Source: Lachnoanaerobaculum sanguinis | GTDB taxonomy: Bacteria > Bacillota > Clostridia > Lachnospirales > Lachnospiraceae | Direction of reading: 5' to 3' | Assembly (NCBI RefSeq): GCF_033242365.1 | Contig: NZ_BTHK01000001.1 | Span: 62,001-126,000 of the forward strand | Length of the DNA stretch: 64,000 nucleotides | In this document: in pieces, positions 1 to 7,968 of the stretch | Layout of the letters: the number at the start of each line of letters is the position of its first letter | How positions within the stretch are numbered: position 1 is the first letter of the stretch | Position numbers and translations under genes: made by a program | Notes under the pieces: generated by a model | Databases searched by the model: none | What the model was told of the DNA's origin: nothing | The model's input: only the letters and a program-made list of their open reading frames with translations

Positions 1-459
1 ATCCATAGCTATAGTTCTTAACTGAACCTCTATATAATACTTTCCGTTTTCATTCCCTTCACAATCGGGAAAATTTGTAACAATTTCAAGTATCATATGA
101 TAAGAGCGGTATCCGTTTGGCTTCACATTAAGAATATAGTCCTTTTCTTCAACAACATTTATATTTGGCATTTTCTTAAACATGCCCACCAGAGCATATA
201 TATCATCTACAAATCCGCATACTATTCTTACACCTATGGCATCTTTAATTTCCTTTAAAGCATTATATGTTGTAGGCTCAAACTCTCTTCTCTTACATTT
301 TTCAATCATACTTTCATTTGTCTTTATCCTTGAAATAAAATGTTCAAATAGTTTGTATCCGGTTTTATTCTTATACTCATCATTCAGCTTATATACCTCT
401 TTTGATAATGTTTCTAAAATCAGTTCAAGGTATTTTTCATAGTCACCATATATATTCAT
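1..459 (-). CDS. Small alarmone synthetase-like (p)ppGpp synthetase, 3' part cut by window edge
   Basis: Reading the minus strand from the ATG at 457-459 gives 153 codons open to the window edge, so the C-terminus is missing. The RelA/SpoT synthetase signatures are visible: DAIGVRIVCGF (residues 73-83), KPNGYRSYH (113-121) and YIEVQLRTI (142-150). There is no HD hydrolase domain before the synthetase core and the N-terminus is short, which points to the RelP/RelQ type (YwaC/YjbM), making pppGpp from GTP or GDP and ATP in the cytoplasm. An AAAGGA ribosome binding site lies about 8 bases upstream of the start. The terminator of mgtE separates it from that gene. Family assignment is firm; the subtype is inference because the C-terminus cannot be seen. 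Confidence 0.85.
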   Translation of the reverse strand, partial: MNIYGDYEKYLELILETLSKEVYKLNDEYKNKTGYKLFEHFISRIKTNESMIEKCKRREFEPTTYNALKEIKDAIGVRIVCGFVDDIYALVGMFKKMPNINVVEEKDYILNVKPNGYRSYHMILEIVTNFPDCEGNENGKYYIEVQLRTIAMD

Positions 460-514
460 CAAGTAAAATCCTTTTATCTTTTATATATAGTTTAGCATAA
501 ATAAGTGTATAAAG

Positions 515-550
515 AATGAAAAAAGGCTAAACTTTTTTCAAGTTTAGCCT
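515..550 (-). terminator. Rho-independent terminator of mgtE
   Basis: A 10-bp perfect stem (AGGCTAAACT, 524-533, with AGTTTAGCCT, 541-550) and a 7-base loop are followed on the minus strand by a T-rich run (523-515). It lies 17 bases beyond the mgtE stop. Confidence 0.9.
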
Positions 551-566
551 AAGAAAATATTCATAT

Positions 567-1916
567 TTATTTGATATGTAAAAGCTCTACAGCAATCTGG
601 AAGTAAATAACCAAAGACACCGCATCAACTATTGTTGTAATAAGCGGAGCCGCCATAATAGCCGGGTCAAGCTTCAATCTTTTTGCAAGTATAGGAAGTA
701 TTCCACCTATAACTTTAGCTAAAAATACTGTGGCAAACAATGCCAAAACAACTGTAAGTGCTACAAGAGGCTGTCCCGGATACTGAATAATAAGTCTTAT
801 AAAGTTTACAAGGCCGAGTATCAAACCTACTATGAAAGATACTCTAGTTTCTTTCCAAACAACCTTAAATATATCAGAACTTGCAATCTCACCTATTGTC
901 ATACCACGGATTATCATTGTAGATGACTGTGAACCTGCATTACCACCTGTATCTGTAAGCATTGGAACAAATGAGACAAGCAGAGGCATTACCTCAAAAG
1001 CTTTCTCATATTTTGTAAGTATTCCTCCGGTAAGCATAGAGCTTAACATAAGCACTAATAGCCAAGTAATTCTGTTCTTAGCAAGCTCCACTACACTGGT
1101 CTTTAAATAAGGCTTTTCTGAAGGAAGCATAGCCGCCATCTTCTCAAAGTCCTCTGTAGCCTCTTCTTCCATAACATCCACAGCATCGTCAATTGTAACA
1201 ATACCTACAAGTCTGTTTTCATGGTCGACAACCGGCAAAGATAACAAATCATATTTATTGAATAAATCCGCAATCTCTTCTTTATCGTCTGTAGTTACGG
1301 CTTTGATAACATTTGTATCCATTATATCTTCAATTTTGACTTCATAGTCATTCATTAAAAGATCCTTAACCGTAACAACTCCTTCAAGCATTCGCTTCGC
1401 ATCCATAACATAGCAGGTATATATGGTTTCCTTATCATAACCATGCTTTCTGATATAGGCAAAGGCCTCCTGCACTGTCATACTCTTCTTTAAACCTATA
1501 TACTCTGCAGTCATTATAGATCCTGCGGAATTTTCAGGATACTTAAGAAACTCGTTTATCTGTAATCTTGTACTTGGAGCGGCATTTTGTAAAACTCTCT
1601 TTACAACGGTTGCCGGAAGCTCCTCAAGCATATCTACAGCGTCATCCACATATAATTCTTCAATAATATATGCCAGCTCTTTATCTGTAATACTGTTTAT
1701 TATATGTTCCTGAGTCTCTACCTCTAAACAAGCAAATACATCACTTGCAAGCTCCTTAGGGAGCATTCTGAAAATAATAATCTGCTTTTCGGAATCAAGC
1801 TCCTCTAAGAAAGATGCAATATCAAACTCATTCATCTCGCAGAGCTCATCTTTTAATTGTCGGAACTGTTTTCTTGATACAAGATCAAATAATACTTCTT
1901 TTACATTCTCTTCCAT
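567..1916 (-). CDS. mgtE: Magnesium transporter MgtE
   Basis: 449 residues, the normal MgtE length. The N-terminal MgtE_N superhelical domain (about 1-130) carries acidic residues that sense Mg2+. Two CBS domains follow (about 131-255, beginning near AGSIMTAEYIGL). The C-terminal half (about 280-449) has five membrane helices and the pore signature DTGGNAGSQSS. The protein forms a homodimeric Mg2+ channel gated by cytoplasmic Mg2+ through the N and CBS domains. AAAGGTGG stands just before the ATG. It begins 29 bases after the pnp stop and may be partly co-transcribed with pnp. That gap is too small for an M-box riboswitch, so transcriptional Mg2+ control is not evident here. Confidence 0.95.
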   Translation of the reverse strand: MEENVKEVLFDLVSRKQFRQLKDELCEMNEFDIASFLEELDSEKQIIIFRMLPKELASDVFACLEVETQEHIINSITDKELAYIIEELYVDDAVDMLEELPATVVKRVLQNAAPSTRLQINEFLKYPENSAGSIMTAEYIGLKKSMTVQEAFAYIRKHGYDKETIYTCYVMDAKRMLEGVVTVKDLLMNDYEVKIEDIMDTNVIKAVTTDDKEEIADLFNKYDLLSLPVVDHENRLVGIVTIDDAVDVMEEEATEDFEKMAAMLPSEKPYLKTSVVELAKNRITWLLVLMLSSMLTGGILTKYEKAFEVMPLLVSFVPMLTDTGGNAGSQSSTMIIRGMTIGEIASSDIFKVVWKETRVSFIVGLILGLVNFIRLIIQYPGQPLVALTVVLALFATVFLAKVIGGILPILAKRLKLDPAIMAAPLITTIVDAVSLVIYFQIAVELLHIK

Positions 1917-1945
1917 AGTCCCACCTTTCTCTGCAAAAAATATTT

Positions 1946-4048
1946 TTATTCAAGGTCTGAAGTCTTCATAGAAAGATCGATTCTTCCCTTGATAGGATCA
2001 ACCTTAACTACCTTTACAGTAACCTCATCTCCTATTTTTACAACATCTTCAACTTTCTCCACTCTCTTGTCTGAAAGCTTTGAAATATGAACCATACCGT
2101 CCTTACCCGGTGCAAGCTCTACAAAAGCACCGAACTCAAGCATACGAACAACCGTACCCCTCATAATCATTCCGGTTTCAATTTCTATTGTTATGCCTCT
2201 GATTATATCAATAGCTTTATCAATCATAGCCTGATCCGTACCTGCAACAGAAACAAGTCCTTCTTCGCTTATGTCGATTTTTACTCCTGTATCCTCAATA
2301 ATCTTATTAATGGTCTTACCCTGCTTACCTACAACATCACCGATCTTTGTAGGATTAATCTGAATCTGTGAAATCTTAGGTGCATATGGACTGAGTTCTT
2401 TTCTAGGCTCTGATATACACGGCTTCATACATGTATCCATAATGAAATCTCTTGCTTCATGGCATCTTGCAATGGCACCCTTTACAATATCCTTTGTAAG
2501 TCCGTGAATCTTGATATCCATCTGAATAGCTGTAATACCCGCGTCAGTTCCTGTTACCTTAAAGTCCATATCTCCGAAGAAATCTTCAAGTCCCTGAATA
2601 TCTGTAAGAAGAACATAGTCATCATCAGAATCACCTGTTACAAGTCCGCATGATATACCTGCCACCATCTTCTTTATCGGTACTCCTGCAGCCATAAGCG
2701 CCATACATGAAGAACATGTAGATGCCATAGAAGTTGAACCGTTTGACTCAAAAGTCTCTGATACGGATCTTATAGCATATGGGAACTCCTCAGGAGTAGG
2801 AAGTACAGGTATAAGTGCACGCTCAGCCAATGCACCATGTCCTATTTCTCTTCTTCCCGGACCTCTTGAAGGTCTTGTCTCACCTACAGAATATGAAGGG
2901 AAATTGTACTGGTGAATATATCTCTTTGTAGTTTCCAAAAGATTAAGTCCGTCAATCTTTTGTGCCTCTGCCAAAGGTGCAAGTGTAACTATATTACAAA
3001 TCTGAGTCTGTCCTCTTGTAAACATAGCTGAACCGTGTACTCTCGGTATAATATCCGTCTCAGCCGCAAGTGTACGAATCTGATTCATAGCTCTGCCGTC
3101 AGGTCTCTTCTGATCCTTTAGAATCATCTTTCTTACAGTCTTCTTCTGATACTGGTAAATAGCCTCACCAAGTAAAGGTAACCACTCTTCCTTGTCTGCA
3201 AATGCTTCTTCAAGTCTTTGTGTGATTGCCTTTATATTTTCTTCTCTGACCTGCTTTTCATCTGTGAAAACCGCTACTTCCATCTCCTGTGGAGGTACGA
3301 TTTCCTTAATAGCTGCTGTAAGCTCCTCAGGAATGACAAATGCTGTGTAAGAATGTTTTTCCTTACCTACTTCCGCCACAATCTTATCGATAAATGCAAT
3401 AATCTCCTTATTTACTGAATCGGCCTTATATATAGCCTCAATCATCTTCTCATCAGGTATCTCGTTTGCACCCGCTTCAATCATTATTACCTTATCTCTT
3501 GTAGATGCTACCGTAAGCTTAAGGTCGGAAACAGCCATCTGCTCTTCATTAGGGTTTACAACAAAGAAACCGCCTACCATACCGATCTGTGTAGTAGCAC
3601 AAGGTCCGTCAAAAGGTATATCTGAAATAGCTGTTGCTATTGCAGAACCGAGCATAGCTGTAAGCTCAGGTGAACAATCGGGATCTACAGACATTACAAG
3701 ATTGTTTAATGTAACATCATTTCTGTAATCCTTAGGGAAAAGCGGTCTCATAGGTCTGTCTATAACTCTTGATGTAAGTATAGCATTCTCACTTGCCTTT
3801 CCTTCTCTCTTATTAAATCCTCCAGGCATTTTACCTACCGCATACATCTTTTCCTCATATTCTACCGAAAGAGGGAAGAAATCAATACCGTCTCTTGGTT
3901 TATCCGATGCTGTAGCTGTAGATAAAACCGTTGTATCACCATAATGCATAAATGCGGCACCGTTAGCCTGTGCAGCCACTCTCCCGATATCAACTCTGAG
4001 AGTACGACCTGCAAGTTCCATTGAATAACTTTTAAATTCCTTACTCAT
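1946..4048 (-). CDS. pnp: Polyribonucleotide nucleotidyltransferase (PNPase)
   Basis: 700 residues from the chosen start. Two RNase PH-like domains are separated by the PNPase helical domain. A KH domain (around PTKIGDVVGKQGKTINKII) and an S1 domain (around GTVVRMLEFGAFVEL) lie at the C-terminus. The enzyme degrades RNA 3' to 5' using phosphate and is a trimer. An ATG 17 codons further upstream is in frame, but AAGGAGATGAA sits right before the ATG at 4048, so I start there. It follows rpsO, the conserved bacterial order, with a terminator and a long stem-loop between the two genes that suggest post-transcriptional control. Confidence 0.97.
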   Translation of the reverse strand: MSKEFKSYSMELAGRTLRVDIGRVAAQANGAAFMHYGDTTVLSTATASDKPRDGIDFFPLSVEYEEKMYAVGKMPGGFNKREGKASENAILTSRVIDRPMRPLFPKDYRNDVTLNNLVMSVDPDCSPELTAMLGSAIATAISDIPFDGPCATTQIGMVGGFFVVNPNEEQMAVSDLKLTVASTRDKVIMIEAGANEIPDEKMIEAIYKADSVNKEIIAFIDKIVAEVGKEKHSYTAFVIPEELTAAIKEIVPPQEMEVAVFTDEKQVREENIKAITQRLEEAFADKEEWLPLLGEAIYQYQKKTVRKMILKDQKRPDGRAMNQIRTLAAETDIIPRVHGSAMFTRGQTQICNIVTLAPLAEAQKIDGLNLLETTKRYIHQYNFPSYSVGETRPSRGPGRREIGHGALAERALIPVLPTPEEFPYAIRSVSETFESNGSTSMASTCSSCMALMAAGVPIKKMVAGISCGLVTGDSDDDYVLLTDIQGLEDFFGDMDFKVTGTDAGITAIQMDIKIHGLTKDIVKGAIARCHEARDFIMDTCMKPCISEPRKELSPYAPKISQIQINPTKIGDVVGKQGKTINKIIEDTGVKIDISEEGLVSVAGTDQAMIDKAIDIIRGITIEIETGMIMRGTVVRMLEFGAFVELAPGKDGMVHISKLSDKRVEKVEDVVKIGDEVTVKVVKVDPIKGRIDLSMKTSDLE

Positions 4049-4110
4049 TTCATCTCCTTTTGGCTTGCCGATATTCGAGAAGATTTCTTCTTGAAACATA
4101 AAAATATGAA

Positions 4111-4153
4111 CTAGTGATAAAAACTAAAACAATGCTTTAGTGCTTATCACTAG
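4111..4153 (-). promoter_or_regulatory. Long stem-loop in the pnp leader
   Basis: CTAGTGATAA (4111-4120) pairs with TTATCACTAG (4144-4153), and inside it ACTAAA (4123-4128) pairs with TTTAGT (4136-4141). The result is an extended, almost continuous stem about 60 bases upstream of the pnp start. There is no T-run on the minus strand, so it is not a terminator. A stem at the same place in Escherichia coli is the RNase III site used for PNPase autoregulation; the same role here is inference. Confidence 0.7.
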
Positions 4154-4182
4154 CTTCGGCAACAAGCCATATTATTAATTAT

Positions 4183-4209
4183 AAAAAAGGTGGAGAAAAA
4201 CTCTCCACC
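4183..4209 (-). terminator. Terminator of rpsO
   Basis: GGTGGAGA (4189-4196) pairs with TCTCCACC (4202-4209) around a 5-base loop, followed on the minus strand by six Ts (4188-4183). It lies 12 bases past the rpsO stop and should limit read-through into pnp. Confidence 0.93.
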
Positions 4210-4220
4210 AAAGACTTTTA

Positions 4221-4487
4221 TTATTTTCTAAGTCCAAGCTTCTCTATAAGTGCACGATAACCCTCAAGATCCTTATTCTTAAGATACTGTAAAAGGTTTC
4301 TTCTCTTACCAACCATCTTTAAAAGACCTCTTCTTGAGTGATGATCCTTAGGATTTGCCTTTAAATGCTCTGTTAACTCAGTGATTCTTGCTGTAAGAAC
4401 TGCTACCTGAACCTCAGGTGAACCTGTATCGCCTGCTTTTCTCGCATACTCTTCCATGATAGCTGTCTTTTTCTCTTTTGTAATCAT
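4221..4487 (-). CDS. rpsO: 30S ribosomal protein S15
   Basis: 88 residues, the usual S15 length. The conserved features are DTGSPEVQVA near residue 20, the loop KDHHSRRGLL near 47-56, and KRRNLLQYL. S15 binds 16S rRNA at the helix 20/21/22 junction and nucleates the small-subunit platform. AAGGAGAAATAAT precedes the ATG. It has its own promoter (4574-4602), a leader of about 80 bases holding a terminator-like hairpin, and a strong terminator. S15 is known to autoregulate through its leader in many bacteria. Confidence 0.97.
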   Translation of the reverse strand: MITKEKKTAIMEEYARKAGDTGSPEVQVAVLTARITELTEHLKANPKDHHSRRGLLKMVGKRRNLLQYLKNKDLEGYRALIEKLGLRK

Positions 4488-4501
4488 ATTATTTCTCCTT
4501 T

Positions 4502-4530
4502 AAAAAATCTTACCATATACATAAGGTAAG
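4502..4530 (-). terminator. Terminator-like hairpin inside the rpsO leader
   Basis: CTTACC (4509-4514) pairs with GGTAAG (4525-4530), followed on the minus strand by six Ts (4507-4502). It lies between the rpsO promoter and its ribosome binding site. The stem is short (6 bp), so it may be an attenuator or part of an S15-binding fold. Confidence 0.6.
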
Positions 4531-4573
4531 GTTGGAGTATCCAAATCTCATGTATAGGCGTTACTACCCAAAA

Positions 4574-4602
4574 ATAATACCAAAACAGGCAGGCAATGTC
4601 AA
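4574..4602 (-). promoter_or_regulatory. rpsO promoter
   Basis: On the minus strand a perfect -35 box TTGACA (4602-4597), a 17-base spacer and a -10 box TATTAT (4579-4574). This predicts a transcript start near 4567 and a leader of about 80 bases. Confidence 0.88.
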
Positions 4603-4631
4603 TGGCCAAATTCTATTTGCAGCTAAAAAAT

Positions 4632-7589
4632 CTACTCTGAAAGAGCTTTTTTAACAGCCTCTTTAATAGCATCCGATGAAAGTGTGGCATGACTTATAGC
4701 ATCCACACCGTCAACATTTGCTTTTGTCCTTCCGACAAGTTTTTCAAATATTTTCTGAGCTTTTCTCCAGAAAGGCTGATTTGAACCTGAATAGGTTTCA
4801 TCATCTTCCACACTTATTATTTCACCTGTTTTTACATTGTAAACGACTTTTACTCTGGCATCATAATCATATAAATCTACCGGAGCACTTGCGGTTACGG
4901 TCTTTGTAACTATTTCAGGTGTTTTGTCATCAGTTTTTTCCGAGTCCGGCTTTTTTGTGTCCGGTTTCTCAGCATCAGGCTTTTTTACATCAGGTTTTTC
5001 AGCAACAGGTTTTTCAGAGTCCTTATATTTAAGCCTTAGTCCCACATAGCCTTTACCATAACGTGGACTCTTATATTTAGTAAGATTTATGCCAAGCGTA
5101 TTATCACTCTTGGTAATAGTATTCTCAATTTCACCACCCTTTGAGTTCAATACTTTTACAGTGAATGTCGACTTTGTCCAGTTTTCATATTTCTTTGGAA
5201 TCATCACATTGTATATCATATAATGTGCATTGCTGTTTTCAAACTGTTCTTTTGTTATAGTCTCCTTTTTTAGCAGTTCACTTCCGTCATAAAGCTCTAC
5301 AGCAGAAGGGGTGTTCTCTGAAAGGATATCTGCAGCCTCTGTCTTAGGTTCCGTTTTAGGTTCTGTCTTAGTTTCTGTTTTTGGCTCATTATCTACATAT
5401 TTGAAAGAAAACATAATATAGCCGCCACTACCATGAAGAGCCATATAATCAGGTAATTCGACATTTAAAAGTGCAGACCTTTTTTTCACGTTAATATTTA
5501 AAAGATTACCTGATGCGTTATATACCTTTACAGTAAATGTATCCTTATCCCATTTTCCCTCATATTTTTTCGGTATTTCTGTATTGAAAAATCTCATATA
5601 GCCACTATTGTTTGTAAATTCTTCAAAACCGATGTTCTTTGCTACTACAAGTTTATCTTTATCGTAAATCTCAATCTTGGCAGGAGCATCATTATGCGGA
5701 TCCGAAACATTTACATCAAAGTTTTCTGTTACAGTCTTTCCGTCTATCTCACGGCTTACACTTATCTTTTTTGTGCCGATATCCGCAGTTGTAAAGATAT
5801 ACTTATTGTCAGGACTGAAACTGAACTTATTTTCCCTTACAACTTCGAATGTAGTAAATGTCTTATTATTTCCATTCTTAGTTATAGCCTTTATAGCAAT
5901 CTCATCTAAATTCAGTACCTCTCCTACATAGAAGTTTTTCTTTACATTATCTGATATTATTTCAAAAGAAGCTATATCTGAAGAATCCTTGGAAGAATCA
6001 ACTACTACGGCATAAGTCTCAAATCCCCAGAAATTATAACCCTCATGACTTATATTCTTCAGATTAAACTGCCACTGTGAAATATGGCTGTCATATACAC
6101 CATCCGTAAGTTTATTTTCTCCGTCAAAAATAGACATACCAACGATTTTGCCTGCAGCCTCAATCTTATAACGGTACTCGTCATTGCTCAGTTCTATTTT
6201 CTTTGTTTCTCCGGACTCATAATTAACCAAAATATGACTCGCATACTTTTTGGTTATCTTCTTTTCAGTCTGTATATCAGTTTCAAGCTTAATAAGAGCC
6301 GCATTCTGTCTGAATGTAACACGTCTGAACTCACCTTCTTTTGGAAGTTCTGTACCGTTTGCCGGATCTGCAACTATTCCATAGTTTACAAACTCGTCAA
6401 AGTTTATATCCTTTGTCTCGCCTGACATATGAAGTCTTAATACCGTATGTGTTAAATCAAGAGTCTTACCCTTGGCAACTCCATCAGGTCTCTTTACAAA
6501 CTCAATATAATCTATATCTGATTTCTTACCCTCTTTTTTAAACTTTCTTGACCTTTCAAGTGCATTTTCTACAGCACTTATATGTCCTTTTGCAGTTTCC
6601 GTTGCACCGCTTACCGCATCGTAGGCCTCTCCTGTACTGTTTTGAAGTTGCTTTGCAATCTCCTTGGTACTGTTAAGTCCTTCCAACATCTTTAAAATAC
6701 GGTCTCTCTTTATTTCATAAGAACCGGCCTGTTTATCGTCATCAGTATAAACGACCGAATCAACTTTTTCTATTTTACCGTCCTTAATAGTTACTTTAAC
6801 TACATTAGGACCTCTCTGAATACTATATCTGCTCCATGTAGCTGTTCCATACCATTCCCCGTCTACAAGCTCGCCGCTGTTATCAGGTCTTATTACTACC
6901 GTATCATCATTTCCGGTCTGCTCTTTTTCATTCTTTTTTTCAGATTCTGATGCTGTATCATTATTTTCCTTTTTGGTAGTATCAACCTTATCTTCAGACT
7001 TACTATTATCTTCATTCTTAGGAGTTTCAGGCTCTACCGCCTTATCAGGTGTTACCTGTTCCATATTTTTTTCAGGTAAATTCTCTTTAATATCTTCCTT
7101 TCCTGTATCAGGATTTACATTCTCTGTCTTTTTATCAGGTTGTACAGGTACTATCTTTTTAGTGTCGGAGCTTTTTGAACCGCCTTTAGTACTGTGAGAA
7201 CTTCCTCCGGAATTACCGCCGTTTCTTTGCAGTCTTTTAGGTGAAACAGAATCAAGATAATAATATTCACCGTCAATATACTGCCATCCTCTCAGCATTT
7301 CTCCAAACTTAGGATTGGAAGGTACGGAATTAAAATAATACCATTTATCTTCAATATTCTTCCATCCTGTTACCATCATACCGTTGTCAGGATCTATATA
7401 ATATGAACCGTTTTCGGTATTGATCCAACCTCTGACTTCATTATGACTTTCATCATAAAACTTCCAATTTCCATCAATCAGTTCCCAATTACCTGCCGTA
7501 ACTGCGGCAAAAGAACTGAAGTTTCCAAAAAATACCGTTATTACAACGGCAAGCAATAATAAATATGCTTTATTTATTTTATTAATCAC
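4632..7589 (-). CDS. Secreted multidomain surface protein with two FMN-binding domains and cell-wall-binding repeats
   Basis: 985 residues. A signal peptide occupies about 1-30. Cell-wall/choline-binding-type Trp/Tyr/Gly repeats (GWINTENGSYYIDPDNG, GWKNIEDKWYYF, GWQYIDGEYYYLD) span about 35-115. A Lys/Glu/Pro linker follows to about 240. The first FMN_bind domain (about 243-345) has the DAVSGAT motif at 324-330, whose Thr is the usual ApbE flavinylation target. Two homologous modules of about 100 residues (about 640-745 and 765-865, each with a PKKYE and TFTVKV core) come next, then PDxEK repeats. A second FMN_bind-like domain (about 903-985) ends the protein, its motif altered to DAISHAT. 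The start is GTG after GGGGG. The likely role is extracellular flavin-based electron transfer or surface redox chemistry; this is inference. No ApbE gene is in the window. Confidence 0.8.
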   Translation of the reverse strand: MINKINKAYLLLLAVVITVFFGNFSSFAAVTAGNWELIDGNWKFYDESHNEVRGWINTENGSYYIDPDNGMMVTGWKNIEDKWYYFNSVPSNPKFGEMLRGWQYIDGEYYYLDSVSPKRLQRNGGNSGGSSHSTKGGSKSSDTKKIVPVQPDKKTENVNPDTGKEDIKENLPEKNMEQVTPDKAVEPETPKNEDNSKSEDKVDTTKKENNDTASESEKKNEKEQTGNDDTVVIRPDNSGELVDGEWYGTATWSRYSIQRGPNVVKVTIKDGKIEKVDSVVYTDDDKQAGSYEIKRDRILKMLEGLNSTKEIAKQLQNSTGEAYDAVSGATETAKGHISAVENALERSRKFKKEGKKSDIDYIEFVKRPDGVAKGKTLDLTHTVLRLHMSGETKDINFDEFVNYGIVADPANGTELPKEGEFRRVTFRQNAALIKLETDIQTEKKITKKYASHILVNYESGETKKIELSNDEYRYKIEAAGKIVGMSIFDGENKLTDGVYDSHISQWQFNLKNISHEGYNFWGFETYAVVVDSSKDSSDIASFEIISDNVKKNFYVGEVLNLDEIAIKAITKNGNNKTFTTFEVVRENKFSFSPDNKYIFTTADIGTKKISVSREIDGKTVTENFDVNVSDPHNDAPAKIEIYDKDKLVVAKNIGFEEFTNNSGYMRFFNTEIPKKYEGKWDKDTFTVKVYNASGNLLNINVKKRSALLNVELPDYMALHGSGGYIMFSFKYVDNEPKTETKTEPKTEPKTEAADILSENTPSAVELYDGSELLKKETITKEQFENSNAHYMIYNVMIPKKYENWTKSTFTVKVLNSKGGEIENTITKSDNTLGINLTKYKSPRYGKGYVGLRLKYKDSEKPVAEKPDVKKPDAEKPDTKKPDSEKTDDKTPEIVTKTVTASAPVDLYDYDARVKVVYNVKTGEIISVEDDETYSGSNQPFWRKAQKIFEKLVGRTKANVDGVDAISHATLSSDAIKEAVKKALSE

Positions 7590-7798
7590 AATTTTTCCCC
7601 CAATTTATAATTTATATTAACGGAATACAGTTGAAAATATTGTCACCTCCCTCCTCAATTTATGAATTGATTTCAACATATTTTCCGATTTTTGGTATAA
7701 AAAATAAAAGTACTAACTTTATTTATAAATTAGTGCTTAACTTTATAAATTAAAATATAAAAATGTATTAAAATTTTACATATCTCTTAATGCTTGCT
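7590..7798 (-). promoter_or_regulatory. Long AT-rich leader of the FMN-binding protein gene
   Basis: About 200 bases lie between the predicted transcript start and the GTG start. They hold imperfect direct repeats sharing ACTTTATAAATTA (7711-7732 and 7734-7752) and a strong Shine-Dalgarno-like GGAGGGAGGTGACA at about 7645-7660 with no proper ATG after it. No known riboswitch class was recognised. Confidence 0.4.
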
Positions 7799-7827
7799 AT
7801 TATATCATTATGTTATTTTGTTAGCAA
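7799..7827 (-). promoter_or_regulatory. Promoter of the FMN-binding surface protein gene
   Basis: Minus-strand -35 TTGCTA (7827-7822), 17-base spacer and -10 TATAAT (7804-7799). It lies between the ddh terminator and the gene and predicts a leader of about 200 bases. Confidence 0.75.
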
Positions 7828-7910
7828 TCCCTAACTCATTTATAATATATAACAATTTTTCATAAATATGCGTTATAAACCTTAACCGTTAGTTATGCCT
7901 AATAATATAA

Positions 7911-7948
7911 AAAATCCCTATAAGTTGATACATAATCAACCTATAGGG
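7911..7948 (-). terminator. Terminator of ddh
   Basis: CCCTATA plus GTTGAT (7916-7929) pair with ATCAAC plus TATAGGG (7935-7948) with one mismatch, followed on the minus strand by a T-run. It lies about 20 bases past the ddh stop. Confidence 0.9.
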
Positions 7949-7968
7949 AAAATTTATCATTTATTACT

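Noticed and set aside
1917..1945. M-box or other Mg2+ riboswitch ahead of mgtE
   Set aside because: Only 29 bases separate mgtE from pnp, too few for an aptamer, and nothing in the pnp end resembles one.
7640..7662. Separate small gene after the strong Shine-Dalgarno-like GGAGGGAGGTGACA
   Set aside because: Only a GTG within the motif opens a nine-codon frame; there is no ATG at a suitable distance.
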